A stretch of DNA of 64,000 nt from CAWGHZ01 sp963775315 (GTDB lineage Bacteria; Pseudomonadota; Alphaproteobacteria; MPNO01; DASWLB01): assembly GCA_963775315.1 (NCBI GenBank), contig CAVZIN010000009.1, positions 470,637-534,636 of the forward strand, read 5' to 3'. Below, piece after piece: positions 43,382-52,008 of this stretch. Position 1 is the stretch's first letter. The number at the start of each line of letters is the position of its first letter. A program made the position numbers and the translations under genes. The notes beneath the pieces are model-generated. The model was not told where the DNA came from. It saw only the letters and a program-made list of their open reading frames with translations, and made no database searches.

Positions 43382-46300
43382 CTATGCCTTGCCCCTGCCC
43401 CGGTCAATCGCCGCATCCGGCGCGAACGGGTCGAGCATCGCATCGGGCAGCGCGATCAGAGCCGGGCCGGCCGTCCACAGGATGGCACAGCGCACCGGCC
43501 GGTCGCGCCAGATGCGGGTGAGCACGGCGCGGTAGGCCGCCATCTGGCGGAGATAGAGGACGGGCGTGTCGGCGGCGCCCTTGGGCGGCGGGCGGTTCGA
43601 CTTGTAATCGACCACCAGCACCTCGTCCGGCCCGACGGCGAGGCGGTCGACCTGGCCGGCGATTAGCCGCCCCGCCACCTCGCCCGCCACCGCCACCTCG
43701 GCCCGCGCATCGGGGGCGAAGACGCGCCCGAACCGCGGATCGGCGAGCACGGTCAGCACCTCGGCCGCGATCTCGGCCCGGGCGGCCGCGTCCAGCCGGT
43801 GCGCCGGCCGGGCGAGGTAGGCCGCCGCCGCCGCCGGGCGCGCCTCGGGGGCGAGGGCCGGCAGCGCCTCGAGCAGCCGATGGATCAGGATGCCGCGGCG
43901 GAAGCTGGCGCCGCCGTCGCCGGCGGCGAGCGGCGGGGTAACCGGCGGCTCCTCCCCGTCCGGTCGCGAGGGCGAGAGCGGCCGCGGCGTCGTCTCGGGC
44001 GGCGGCGCGCCGGTCGCCCAGTCCGGACGGTCGCGCAGCGGCACGGGCGCGGCGGCACGGTCGTCGCCCAGACGCTCCGGCCGGGCGCGCTGGGCGGTCG
44101 CGAGGCGGAACCCCTCGCCGGTCCAGCCGGCCGGCGACAGCGCCTTGAGGTCGATCTCGACCCGGTCGGCAATGGCGGGCATCGCGGCGGCGACCAGCTC
44201 GTACCAGTTGCCTTTGGGCGCCTCGCGCGTGCCGCGATGGCCGCACACGTAGAGCCGGTCCTCGGCCCGCGTCATGGCGACGTAGAGCAGGCGATGACGC
44301 TCGCGCTCCGAGGCGAGCGCGGCGGCGTCGCGCGCGGCGCGGCAGATTCCGTCCTCGGCGTCCCGCCGCGGCGCCCAGAGCGGCACCTCGTCCGCCGACC
44401 CCTCCTCCCCCAGCCACAGGACGGCGTTGCCCGGCCGCGGCCCCGCCATCGTGTCGGGCAGGAACACGATCGGCGCCTGCAGCCCCTTCGCCCCGTGCAC
44501 GGTGAGGATGCGCACCTCGTCGCGCCGCCCGTGCTCGAGATCGCGCTTGATCTCGGTGCCGCCGGCCCCGAGCCATTGCAGGAAACCCTGCAGCGATGGC
44601 GGGTGCGTCTTGCCGTAGGCGAGGGCGAGGGTGAGGAACTCGTCGAGCGGGTCGCGCGCGTCGCGCCCGAGCCGGGCGAGGATGCGCCGTCGCCCGCCCG
44701 CCGGTCCGAGCAGGTGGGCGTACAGCTCGAAGGGCGGGGTGAAGTCGGCGCGCGCGAGCAGCGCGGAGAGTTCCGCGTGAGCGGCGGCGCACGCCCCGTC
44801 TTCGCCCGCGCGGGCGGCGAGCGCGGCCCACAGCGTGCCCTTCCGCTGGTAGGCGATGCGGAACAGCGCATCGTCGTCGAAGCCATGGAGCGGTCCCTTC
44901 AGCACCTCGGCGAGGGTCAGGTCGTCCTCGGGCAGTAGCAGGAAGTGGCCGAGCGCGACGAGGTCCTCGACCGCCGCCTGATCGGCCAGCACCATCCGGT
45001 CGATGCCGGCGACCGGGACGGCGAGCCGCTTGAGCTCGCGCACCAGCGCGTCGACGAAGCCGGTGCGGCGCGACACCAGCACCATCACGTCGCCGGCGCG
45101 GATCGGGCGTGCGCGGCTTTCCAGCATCTCGCCGTCCTTGATCCAGCGCTCGATGCGGGCGGCAATCACCCGGGCGAGGCGGAGGTCCGGCGCATCCTCG
45201 CCGCGCACGGCGACCGGCGGCGTCCAGGGGTCGGGCTCGTCCTCCGCCTCGCGCGCGATGACCGGCCAGAGCTCGACCAGCCCCGCCTGGCCCTCGCGCG
45301 ACGGGACGTGGCGCACCGGCACGGCGAGCCCGTCGCGCGCCGCGTCGTGGGCGAAGACGGCGTCGACGGCCGTGAGCACGGCGTCGGTCGAGCGGAACGA
45401 GATGTCGAGCTCGACCGGCTGGAAGCGTCGCCGCGCGGCCTCGGCCCGGTCGCGGAAATGCGCCTTCATCCGCGCGAAGGCGGCGACGTCGGCGCCCTGG
45501 AAACTGAAGATCGATTGCTTGGCGTCGCCGACCGCGAAGACCGTGCGCACCGCGTCGCGCGCGCTTTGGCCCGCGAAGAACTCCTCGGCGAGCGCGGCGA
45601 CCACCGCCCATTGGGCGGGCGAGGTGTCCTGCGCCTCGTCGATCAAAATGTGGTCGATGCCGCCGTCGAGCTTGTAGAGCACCCAGGACGCCCCGCCGTC
45701 GCGCGCCATCAGGGCGCGCGCAGCCAGCACCAGATCGTCGTAGTCGAGCGCCGCGTCGTCCGCCTTGTCCGCCTGGTAGGCGTCGATCAACGCGGCGGCG
45801 AACCGCACAAGCGCGGCGCTCGCCTCGGCGATGGCGATCTTCTTGCAGCGTTCCAGAACCGCCAGCACGCGCTCGGCCTCCCGGCGCAGCGTGTCGCCGA
45901 ACAGCGCGTCGATGTCCTTGGTGGCGAGGCGGGCGCGGACGGCGCCCTCGGAGGTGAGATACGCCTTGGCGTAGGCGGCGAAGCCCGCCGCGCGTGCCGC
46001 CGGATCGGCGAGCCAGTCGGCGATGATGCGGCCGCGCTCGCCATCGGTCTTGGAGCCGCCGAGCAGCGCCTCGATGCAGTTGCGGAGCCCGACACGGTCG
46101 AACGCCGCGTCCTCGCACGCGGCGCGGGTCACGGCGTCGGCCGTCTCGTCCGCCGCGAGCCCGAGCGCCGCCCGCTGGCGCGCCACCAGCCCGTCGAGCC
46201 CGACCGTGTCGAGGAGACGCCGCAACCGGCCCCTCTCGCGCGCGAGCTGGGCGAGCACGTCGTGCGCGCGATCCTCGTGCGCCCATGCCGCGACGATTCC

Positions 46301-46849
46301 GACCGCATGGGCGAGCGCGCCGTCGGGATCGGCGCGCGCCGCCGCCAGCACCTTCTCCCGCGCCGCCGCCAGCGCCTCGGTCGCGCTCCGCTCGTCCATC
46401 AGCTCGAAATGCGGCGCGACCCCGGCCTCGAGCGGGAAGCGCGCGATCAGCGACTGGCAGAACGCATGGATCGTCATGATCTTGAGCCCGCCGGGCGCGT
46501 CGAGCGCGCGCGCGAACAGGCGGCGCGCCAGAGTCACCCGGTCGGGCGGCGGCTCTGCCCCGGCGAGGTCGGCGAGCGCTTGGCGCAGCGCGTCCTCAGG
46601 CACCGTCGCCCAGGCGGCGAGGCGCGCGTTGATGCGGTTCGCCATCTCGGCCGCCGCCGCGCGCGTGTAGGTGAGGCAGAGCAGCTTTTCCGGCGGCGCG
46701 CCTTCGAGCAGCAGCGACAGCACGCGGTCGACCAGCACCTTGGTCTTGCCGGTGCCGGCCGACGCGTCGACCCAGACCGATTGGCCGGGACCGGCCGCCT
46801 GGCGCTGGCGCCGCGTCGCGTCGGCAAGGATTGCGGATGGGCCGGTCAT
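43382..46849 (-). CDS. addA: Double-strand break repair helicase AddA
   Basis: A 1155-residue UvrD-type helicase-nuclease. The Walker A motif is DASAGTGKTK (K35), the DEAQ box is IDEAQDTSPAQW, motif III-like VGDAKQSIFSFQGAD follows, and a GAKGLQAPIVFLPDT segment is motif V-like. The C-terminal RecB-type nuclease has LVVDYKSNRPPPK. With AddB it resects double-strand ends and loads RecA, replacing RecBCD in alphaproteobacteria. ATG 46849 is preferred over a longer frame whose first 32 residues come from a palindromic repeat. It is downstream of addB, separated by 169 bases that hold that repeat. Confidence 0.94.
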   Translation of the reverse strand: MTGPSAILADATRRQRQAAGPGQSVWVDASAGTGKTKVLVDRVLSLLLEGAPPEKLLCLTYTRAAAAEMANRINARLAAWATVPEDALRQALADLAGAEPPPDRVTLARRLFARALDAPGGLKIMTIHAFCQSLIARFPLEAGVAPHFELMDERSATEALAAAREKVLAAARADPDGALAHAVGIVAAWAHEDRAHDVLAQLARERGRLRRLLDTVGLDGLVARQRAALGLAADETADAVTRAACEDAAFDRVGLRNCIEALLGGSKTDGERGRIIADWLADPAARAAGFAAYAKAYLTSEGAVRARLATKDIDALFGDTLRREAERVLAVLERCKKIAIAEASAALVRFAAALIDAYQADKADDAALDYDDLVLAARALMARDGGASWVLYKLDGGIDHILIDEAQDTSPAQWAVVAALAEEFFAGQSARDAVRTVFAVGDAKQSIFSFQGADVAAFARMKAHFRDRAEAARRRFQPVELDISFRSTDAVLTAVDAVFAHDAARDGLAVPVRHVPSREGQAGLVELWPVIAREAEDEPDPWTPPVAVRGEDAPDLRLARVIAARIERWIKDGEMLESRARPIRAGDVMVLVSRRTGFVDALVRELKRLAVPVAGIDRMVLADQAAVEDLVALGHFLLLPEDDLTLAEVLKGPLHGFDDDALFRIAYQRKGTLWAALAARAGEDGACAAAHAELSALLARADFTPPFELYAHLLGPAGGRRRILARLGRDARDPLDEFLTLALAYGKTHPPSLQGFLQWLGAGGTEIKRDLEHGRRDEVRILTVHGAKGLQAPIVFLPDTMAGPRPGNAVLWLGEEGSADEVPLWAPRRDAEDGICRAARDAAALASERERHRLLYVAMTRAEDRLYVCGHRGTREAPKGNWYELVAAAMPAIADRVEIDLKALSPAGWTGEGFRLATAQRARPERLGDDRAAAPVPLRDRPDWATGAPPPETTPRPLSPSRPDGEEPPVTPPLAAGDGGASFRRGILIHRLLEALPALAPEARPAAAAAYLARPAHRLDAAARAEIAAEVLTVLADPRFGRVFAPDARAEVAVAGEVAGRLIAGQVDRLAVGPDEVLVVDYKSNRPPPKGAADTPVLYLRQMAAYRAVLTRIWRDRPVRCAILWTAGPALIALPDAMLDPFAPDAAIDRGRGKA

Positions 46850-46876
46850 GCCCCCGACCTCGTCGGCAAAGTTTTT

Positions 46877-46988
46877 CCGTTCGTCCTGAGGGGCGACCCG
46901 CAGGGTCGTGTCTCGAAGGATGAGGCTCCGGGACCGTGCCGCCACGCCCTTCGAGACGGCCGCTCCGCGGCCTCCTCAGGGCGAACGG
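46877..46988. repeat. Palindromic mobile unit between addB and addA
   Basis: Outer arms CCGTTCGTCCTGAG (46877-46890) and CTCAGGGCGAACGG (46975-46988) are inverted copies with one mismatch. Inner arms GTCTCGAAGGA (46910-46920) and CCCTTCGAGAC (46947-46957) are also inverted. The nested layout fits a REP-pair element inserted in the addAB operon. Confidence 0.65.
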
Positions 46989-47018
46989 CATTTTCCTGGT
47001 CGTAACGAGAAGAGAGCA

Positions 47019-49961
47019 TCATTCCTCGCCCCCGCCGGCCGACCATTCCTTCACCCGGGCAAGCCGCGTGTAATCCGAGTAGCGCGGCGCGCGCGCCGGC
47101 CAGGGCTGCGACAGGTACGGAGTCGCGGGATCGTCGAACGCGGCGACCAGCGCCTCGATCCCCTTTGCCGCCTGATCGATCAAGGCGCGGATGTCCTTGC
47201 CCGCCGACTTGTCCTCGCCGGCCGGGTCGCCGCCCGCGAGCCGCCAGAACGAGAGCGCCGCCACCGTGCCCGCGGCCACCTCGGCGAACCCGCCGCGCTC
47301 GGTGATCACCGCCTCGAGCGCGAGCTGCGGCGAGAGCCCGGCCTGGACATCCTTCGGCGCGGGCAGCCCGCCGGTCTTGTAGTCGATGATGGCGAGCCCC
47401 GCCGGCCCGCGGTCGAGGCGATCGGCCCGCGCGGTGAGCTTGAACGGGATGGCGCCGCCGATGATGGTGGCGCCGGCGCACTCGGTCGCCAGCGTCCGCC
47501 ATTCGGCGCGGCGCGCGCGCTCCGTCGTCACCACCCAGTCGGCGATGCGCTCGAACCGCGGCCACCAGAACGCCCACACGCCCGGCTGGTCGAGCGCCGG
47601 GCCGAACGCCTCGCGCCCGAACGCGACCACCCGGTCGCGCGCGTCCGGCGGCAGCGCGTCGGGAAACGCGCGCAGGAAGCGGTGCAGCGCCTCGTGGACG
47701 AACATGCCGCGCTCGGCCGCGCCGGGATCGGCATCGATCGGGTCGAGCGCGCGCAGGCGCAGGATCCGCTCGGCATAGATGGCGTAGGGGTCGCGCATCC
47801 ACGTCTCGATCCGCGTGACCGAGAGCTCGCGCGGCCGCGCGGCGACCGGCGGGCGCGGCGCCGGGCGCCCGACCGGGCGCGGCTCGTCCGCCGGCTCGTC
47901 GAGCCCGGCCTGCAGCGCGACGAGGTCGATCCGCTCGCCGCCGAGGACGAAATTCGCGGGGTCGGACGCGGCGAGGCGCGGCGCCACCAATTCCAGCCGC
48001 AGCAGCCAGCGCGACGGCACCGTCGGCGTGCCCTCGACGCGGCTCGCCCGGGTCAGCACCACGGTCGACGCCGCGAACGCCTGGGCGAAATCGTGCGCCG
48101 AAAGCCCGATGCGCCATTCCGGCGGCGGCAGGCCGAACTCTTCGCGCATCGGGCGGCTGAGCCACGGATCGGCGCCGGGATCGGGTGGCCATACCCCCTC
48201 GTTCAGCCCGCCGAGCACCAGCACGTCGGCGCGCTGCAGCCGCGCCTCGAGCGGACCCCAGATGGCGAGGCGCGGGTGGCGGCCCCAGCGCGGCCGCACC
48301 ACCCGTCCCTGCATCAGCGTCGCGAACAAAGCCGGCCACTCGCCGCCCGCGACCGGGCCGAAGCCGCGTGCGGCATCGGCGAGCTCGGCGACGAGCCCGG
48401 CGAGCGCCTCGCCCGCCTCGCCCGACCAGAGACGCAGCCCCTCGGGGTCCGAATCGGTCGCTGCAAGGCGCTGGGCGAGCGCCGCATGCGCCGCGACCGG
48501 GTCGCCCACCTCGGCATGGCGCGACTCCACCAGCGCCATGAATGCGTCGGCCGCGCCGGCGAGCCCGGCGAGCCAGCGCCGCACGGCGGGCGCCTCCGGC
48601 GCCTCCGACCCCTCCAGCGCGGAATCGAGCCCGGCGAAGCCGGGGGCCGGCCGCGGCCCGCGCAGCACCAGACGCTCGAGCTGGCGGACGCGCGTGCGGA
48701 ACGCGACGGGCGCCTGGCCGCCGGCCGCCAGCGGATGCTTCAGCGCGGCGAGCAGCGCGACGGGCGCAAGCCGCGCCGCCGCCATCTCGCCCACCAGCCG
48801 CAGGAACACGCCAGGCGCGGTGGCATCCAGTGGCGTGCCGGCGGAATCGTCGATCTCGATCCCCCAGCGGCCGAGCTCCGCCGCCACGCGGCGCGCGAGC
48901 GCGCGGTCGGGCGTGACCAGCGCCGCCGTCCGGAGCGGCGTCTCCAGCGCCCAGCGCAGCACGAGCGCGACGGCCTGCGCCTCGTCCGACTCGGTCGGGC
49001 AATCGACGCGCGTGACCCCGTCGAGCGCAGTGGGGTCGAGCGCGGCGGGATCAATGGGCGGCGCCTCGGCCGGGCGCATCGCCGCCGCGACGATCGCGGC
49101 GCGGCCGGGCGGGGTCGCAACCAGACCGGGCGCCGGCCAGTCGGCGACGTCGGCTGGCGCGATGCCGAGCCTGTCGAGCAGGCGCATCATCGCGTGCTGC
49201 GGATGGGTGGCGGTCATCGCCTTGCGCGCCTCTTCGTCCATCGCCCGGTCGAGACCGGGCAGCACCACCGCGCCGTTCGGCAGGGCGGCGATGGCGGCGA
49301 TCAGCTCGGCCGTCGCCGGGATCGAGCCGGTCGAGCCGGCGACGATCACCCGCCCCACAGGCGGCGCAGCGCCGAGTCGCGCGATCTCGGCCGCCATCGC
49401 CTTGTTGCGCCGGTCGGCGGGATCGAGGCAGCCCTCCTCGCCCAGCACGTCGGGCCAGTGCTCGGTCAGGATGGCGAGGAATTCGAGGGTGAGCTGCCAG
49501 TGCGCCGCGTAACGGTCGGGCACGAGCGAGGCGAGCCCGGCAAGGTCGCACCGTTCGGTCTCGGCCTGGTCGAGCAGCCGGGCGAGCTCGGCCGCGAGGC
49601 GCGCGGCCTGGGCCGGGCTCTGGCCGGGGTCGCGCGCGCGGATCAGCCTTGCGAGCAGCAGGTTGCGCCGCAGCGGCGCGATGGCGGGCGCGAGGTCGAG
49701 CGTGCCGGAATCGGGCGCGATCTCGTCGTCGTCGACGTCGCCGATCGGCATGAGGCGCGGCAGGATGACCGCGCGCTCGCCCGCCACCCGCAGGAACGCG
49801 TCGGCCATCGCGCGGACCGCGCGCCGCGTCGGCAGCAGGAGCCGCACGTCGGCGAGCGCCACCTGGTCGCCGGCCGCGTCCGCCAGCAGTCCGGCCGCCA
49901 CCGCGTCGGCGAAGGCGAGCCCGGGCGGGACGGTGAAGATTCGCGGGCCGCTCACGGGCAT
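47019..49961 (-). CDS. addB: Double-strand break repair protein AddB
   Basis: A 980-residue AddB of the alphaproteobacterial type. It carries an inactivated UvrD-like helicase portion (RVIVAGSTGSIPATAELIAA, LVTPDRALARRVAAEL) and a C-terminal RecB-family nuclease with GLAIIDYKTGGLPAPKDV, where D-x-K is catalytic. AddB recognises the recombination hot-spot sequence and cuts one strand. It starts at ATG 49961. The N-terminal FTVPPGLAFADAVAAGLLA is the usual start. The addB-addA order is typical. It is downstream of coq7 by 58 bases on the same strand. Confidence 0.94.
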   Translation of the reverse strand: MPVSGPRIFTVPPGLAFADAVAAGLLADAAGDQVALADVRLLLPTRRAVRAMADAFLRVAGERAVILPRLMPIGDVDDDEIAPDSGTLDLAPAIAPLRRNLLLARLIRARDPGQSPAQAARLAAELARLLDQAETERCDLAGLASLVPDRYAAHWQLTLEFLAILTEHWPDVLGEEGCLDPADRRNKAMAAEIARLGAAPPVGRVIVAGSTGSIPATAELIAAIAALPNGAVVLPGLDRAMDEEARKAMTATHPQHAMMRLLDRLGIAPADVADWPAPGLVATPPGRAAIVAAAMRPAEAPPIDPAALDPTALDGVTRVDCPTESDEAQAVALVLRWALETPLRTAALVTPDRALARRVAAELGRWGIEIDDSAGTPLDATAPGVFLRLVGEMAAARLAPVALLAALKHPLAAGGQAPVAFRTRVRQLERLVLRGPRPAPGFAGLDSALEGSEAPEAPAVRRWLAGLAGAADAFMALVESRHAEVGDPVAAHAALAQRLAATDSDPEGLRLWSGEAGEALAGLVAELADAARGFGPVAGGEWPALFATLMQGRVVRPRWGRHPRLAIWGPLEARLQRADVLVLGGLNEGVWPPDPGADPWLSRPMREEFGLPPPEWRIGLSAHDFAQAFAASTVVLTRASRVEGTPTVPSRWLLRLELVAPRLAASDPANFVLGGERIDLVALQAGLDEPADEPRPVGRPAPRPPVAARPRELSVTRIETWMRDPYAIYAERILRLRALDPIDADPGAAERGMFVHEALHRFLRAFPDALPPDARDRVVAFGREAFGPALDQPGVWAFWWPRFERIADWVVTTERARRAEWRTLATECAGATIIGGAIPFKLTARADRLDRGPAGLAIIDYKTGGLPAPKDVQAGLSPQLALEAVITERGGFAEVAAGTVAALSFWRLAGGDPAGEDKSAGKDIRALIDQAAKGIEALVAAFDDPATPYLSQPWPARAPRYSDYTRLARVKEWSAGGGEE

Positions 49962-50019
49962 GGGACAGGGTAAGGGGAAAGGTTCATGCCGGTCGGCATC
50001 CCTTCTGCCGCCGTCGCGA

Positions 50020-50580
50020 TCAGAGCCGCTCGGAGAGCCAGATGGCGAGGCGCGAGCCGGCCTTGATCGCCGCGGTCAGCACCTCGTGGCCGGGGGCCTC
50101 GGCCGCGCCCTCGGCCCGCGCGGTGTCGCGGTGCTCGATCTCGTCGGCGCGGAACCGCTCGATCTGGGCGCGCAGCGCGGCCTCGTCGTCGCCGAGCGCC
50201 GCCGCCTGGCCGGCATAGTGCGCGTCGATCACCTCCTCGACCGCCTCTGTGCAGGCCATCGCCGCGCGCTCGCCCATCAGCGCCGTCGCCGCGCCGAGGG
50301 CGAAGCCGGCCGCATGCCACAAGGGCGACAGAAGGGTCGGGCGCACCGCGCGCTCGGCGACCAGCCGGTCGAACGCGGCCAGGTGCTCGGCCTCCTTCGC
50401 CGCCATCTCGCGGATCGTGGCGCCGGAGCGCGACCGCCCGAGCACGGCGAGCTGGCCGGCATAGATGCGCACCGCGCCGTATTCCCCGGCGTGGTCGACC
50501 CGGATGATGCGCTCGATGAGCTGCTCGCGCGTCGGATCGCCCGGCAGGCGGTCCTCGGCGGTCTCGCGCTTCGGTGTCAT
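50020..50580 (-). CDS. coq7: Ubiquinone biosynthesis hydroxylase COQ7-type
   Basis: A 186-residue di-iron hydroxylase that makes 5-hydroxy/6-methoxy steps of ubiquinone (demethoxyubiquinone hydroxylation). The metal ligands are in VDHAGEYGAVRIY, MAAKEAEHLAAFD, TEAVEEVIDAHY and ADEIEHRDTA, matching the E-E-x2-H pairs. The membrane-facing hydrophobic helix is visible. ATG 50580 overlaps the stop of dsbB by four bases. Confidence 0.92.
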   Translation of the reverse strand: MTPKRETAEDRLPGDPTREQLIERIIRVDHAGEYGAVRIYAGQLAVLGRSRSGATIREMAAKEAEHLAAFDRLVAERAVRPTLLSPLWHAAGFALGAATALMGERAAMACTEAVEEVIDAHYAGQAAALGDDEAALRAQIERFRADEIEHRDTARAEGAAEAPGHEVLTAAIKAGSRLAIWLSERL

Positions 50581-51065
50581 CGCGTCCCCGTGCGCCGCGC
50601 CGCGGCCGCCGCAAACACGGCGAGCGCGGCCGAGATCAGGACGTTGTAGCCCGCGAGCGAGATTCCGAACAGGGTCCACTGCACCTCGTCGCAGCGGATG
50701 AGCTGGGTCCGGGCGAGCTGGCGGCGGAGCTGGTCGAGCGTCTGGGCGCCCGTCGCGCCGCCGGTGCACGCCGTCGGGCCGGCGAACCAGCCCTGCTCGA
50801 CGCCGACATGGTAGAAGGCGAGCGCCGCACCGGCCGCGAGCACCGCCGCGCACGCCCAGAGCAGCCAGCGCCGCGCGCCGCCCAGCATGAGCTGCGCGAC
50901 GCCGGCCAGCATGATCGCCACGCCCCACGGCCCGCGCTCGGCGAGGCAGAGCTCGCAGGGCGCGAGCCCGCCGAGAAACTGGAACGCGAAGGCCCCGGCC
51001 AACACCGCGACCGAGACGACGAGGATTACCGCGGGCGCGCGCGAGGCGAGGGAGGGCGCGCTCAT
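50577..51065 (-). CDS. dsbB: Disulfide bond formation protein DsbB
   Basis: A 162-residue inner-membrane quinone-linked oxidoreductase that recharges DsbA. Four membrane segments are predictable. The first periplasmic pair is CELC (in LAPCELCLAERGP). The second pair is probably C in GPTACTG and C in LIRCDEVQW. Length is near the family norm. It overlaps coq7 by four bases and lies 10 bases after the YqaA-like gene; all are read leftward. Confidence 0.9.
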   Translation of the reverse strand: MSAPSLASRAPAVILVVSVAVLAGAFAFQFLGGLAPCELCLAERGPWGVAIMLAGVAQLMLGGARRWLLWACAAVLAAGAALAFYHVGVEQGWFAGPTACTGGATGAQTLDQLRRQLARTQLIRCDEVQWTLFGISLAGYNVLISAALAVFAAAAARRTGTR

Positions 51066-51075
51066 CGCCCGCCCG

Positions 51076-51657
51076 TCATCCGATGTAGTGGACGGCGAGG
51101 AAGCCGCCGATCAGGATCGCCAGGAAACCGGTGGTCACCCAGGTCAAATGCTTCTCGATGAACGGCCGGATCGTCGGGCCGTAGCGCCGGAGAAGCGCCG
51201 CCTCGAGGAAGAAGCGCGCGCCGCGCGTGGCGATGGACGCCGCGACGAAGGTCCAGAAATCGTAGCCGGCGAGCCCGCTGGCGATCGTCACCAGCTTGTA
51301 GGGAATCGGCGTCAGCCCCTTGAACAGGATGATCAGCAGCCCCCAGTGCTGATAGCCGGCGCGGAACTCGTCGAACCCGTGCGAAAGCCCGTAGAAGCTG
51401 ATCAGCGCCTTGCCGAACGATTCGTAGGCGTAATAGCCGATGGCGTAGCCCAGCATGCCGCCGATCACCGACGCGATCGTGCAGAACACCGCGATCCGCC
51501 AGGCCCGCTCGGGCCGGGCCAACACCATCGGGATCAGCATCGCGTCGGGCGGGATCGGGAAGAACGAGCTCTCGACGAAGGCCACGGTGGCCAGGATCGG
51601 CTCGGCCTGGGGGTGCGCGGAGAGCGCGATGATCTTGTCGTAGGTGGAGCGGATCAC
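51076..51657 (-). CDS. YqaA/DedA-like (VTT domain) membrane protein
   Basis: A 193-residue inner-membrane protein of the VTT/DedA superfamily, YqaA type. It has at least four hydrophobic helices and the family motifs ESSFFPIPPDAMLIPMVLA and LFKGLTPIPYKLVTIASGLAG, whose re-entrant loops are typical. GTG 51657 is the start. Members are thought to move or scramble lipids such as undecaprenyl phosphate, but the function here is uncertain. It is the first gene of a minus-strand run including dsbB, coq7, addB and addA. Confidence 0.88.
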   Translation of the reverse strand: MIRSTYDKIIALSAHPQAEPILATVAFVESSFFPIPPDAMLIPMVLARPERAWRIAVFCTIASVIGGMLGYAIGYYAYESFGKALISFYGLSHGFDEFRAGYQHWGLLIILFKGLTPIPYKLVTIASGLAGYDFWTFVAASIATRGARFFLEAALLRRYGPTIRPFIEKHLTWVTTGFLAILIGGFLAVHYIG

Positions 51658-51841
51658 GCGGCCATCCCGGCGCCCTGCCGCGGCAACCGACCGCGCACGC
51701 GGCGAGTGTACCAGAGCCGGCCGCCCGGCACAATCGGCCGGAGGTCGCAGGCATGGCGCCGAAGGACCCGGAGCCCGGCGTCGGCCCCGGCCGAGTTGAC
51801 CGGGCCGGGCCCGATGCTATTGTCCGCCCTCTCGCCCCGGG

Positions 51842-51928
51842 GCCCCTGTGGCGGAATCGGCAGACGCGGCAGACTCAAAATCTGTTGTCCTTACGGACGT
51901 GGGAGTTCGAGTCTCCCCGGGGGCACCA
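51842..51928 (+). tRNA. tRNA-Leu (anticodon CAA)
   Basis: An 87-base tRNA with the genomically encoded CCA end. The acceptor strand GCCCCTG (51842-51848) pairs with CGGGGGC (51918-51924), followed by discriminator A. The anticodon loop CTCAAAA places CAA at the wobble to third positions. A class II long variable arm (TTGTCCTTACGGACGT) is present, as expected for leucine. It is followed at 52009 by a recombinase gene, so its 3' end is a probable integration site. Confidence 0.93.
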
Positions 51929-51976
51929 AGACAAGCGCGGAATCCCGCGGATTTCCTAACAATTCCTTCACTTTTT

Positions 51977-51998
51977 GGTGGGAATCTTGGTGGGAATC
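51977..51998 (+). repeat. Two direct repeats before the recombinase gene
   Basis: GGTGGGAATC occurs at 51977-51986 and again at 51989-51998, a 12-base period, between the tRNA-Leu and the recombinase start. Short tandem repeats in this place are often arm-type sites of tRNA-integrating tyrosine recombinases; binding here is inferred. Confidence 0.45.
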
Positions 51999-52008
51999 GA
52001 GGCGGGAC

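Noticed and set aside
43404..46286. A 960-residue frame overlapping addA in another frame
   Set aside because: The addA frame carries the Walker A, DEAQ and nuclease motifs; this one is Arg- and Ala-rich without motifs.
46908..49973. A 1021-residue plus frame antisense to addB
   Set aside because: addB has family motifs and the expected neighbour addA; the plus frame is a GC shadow.
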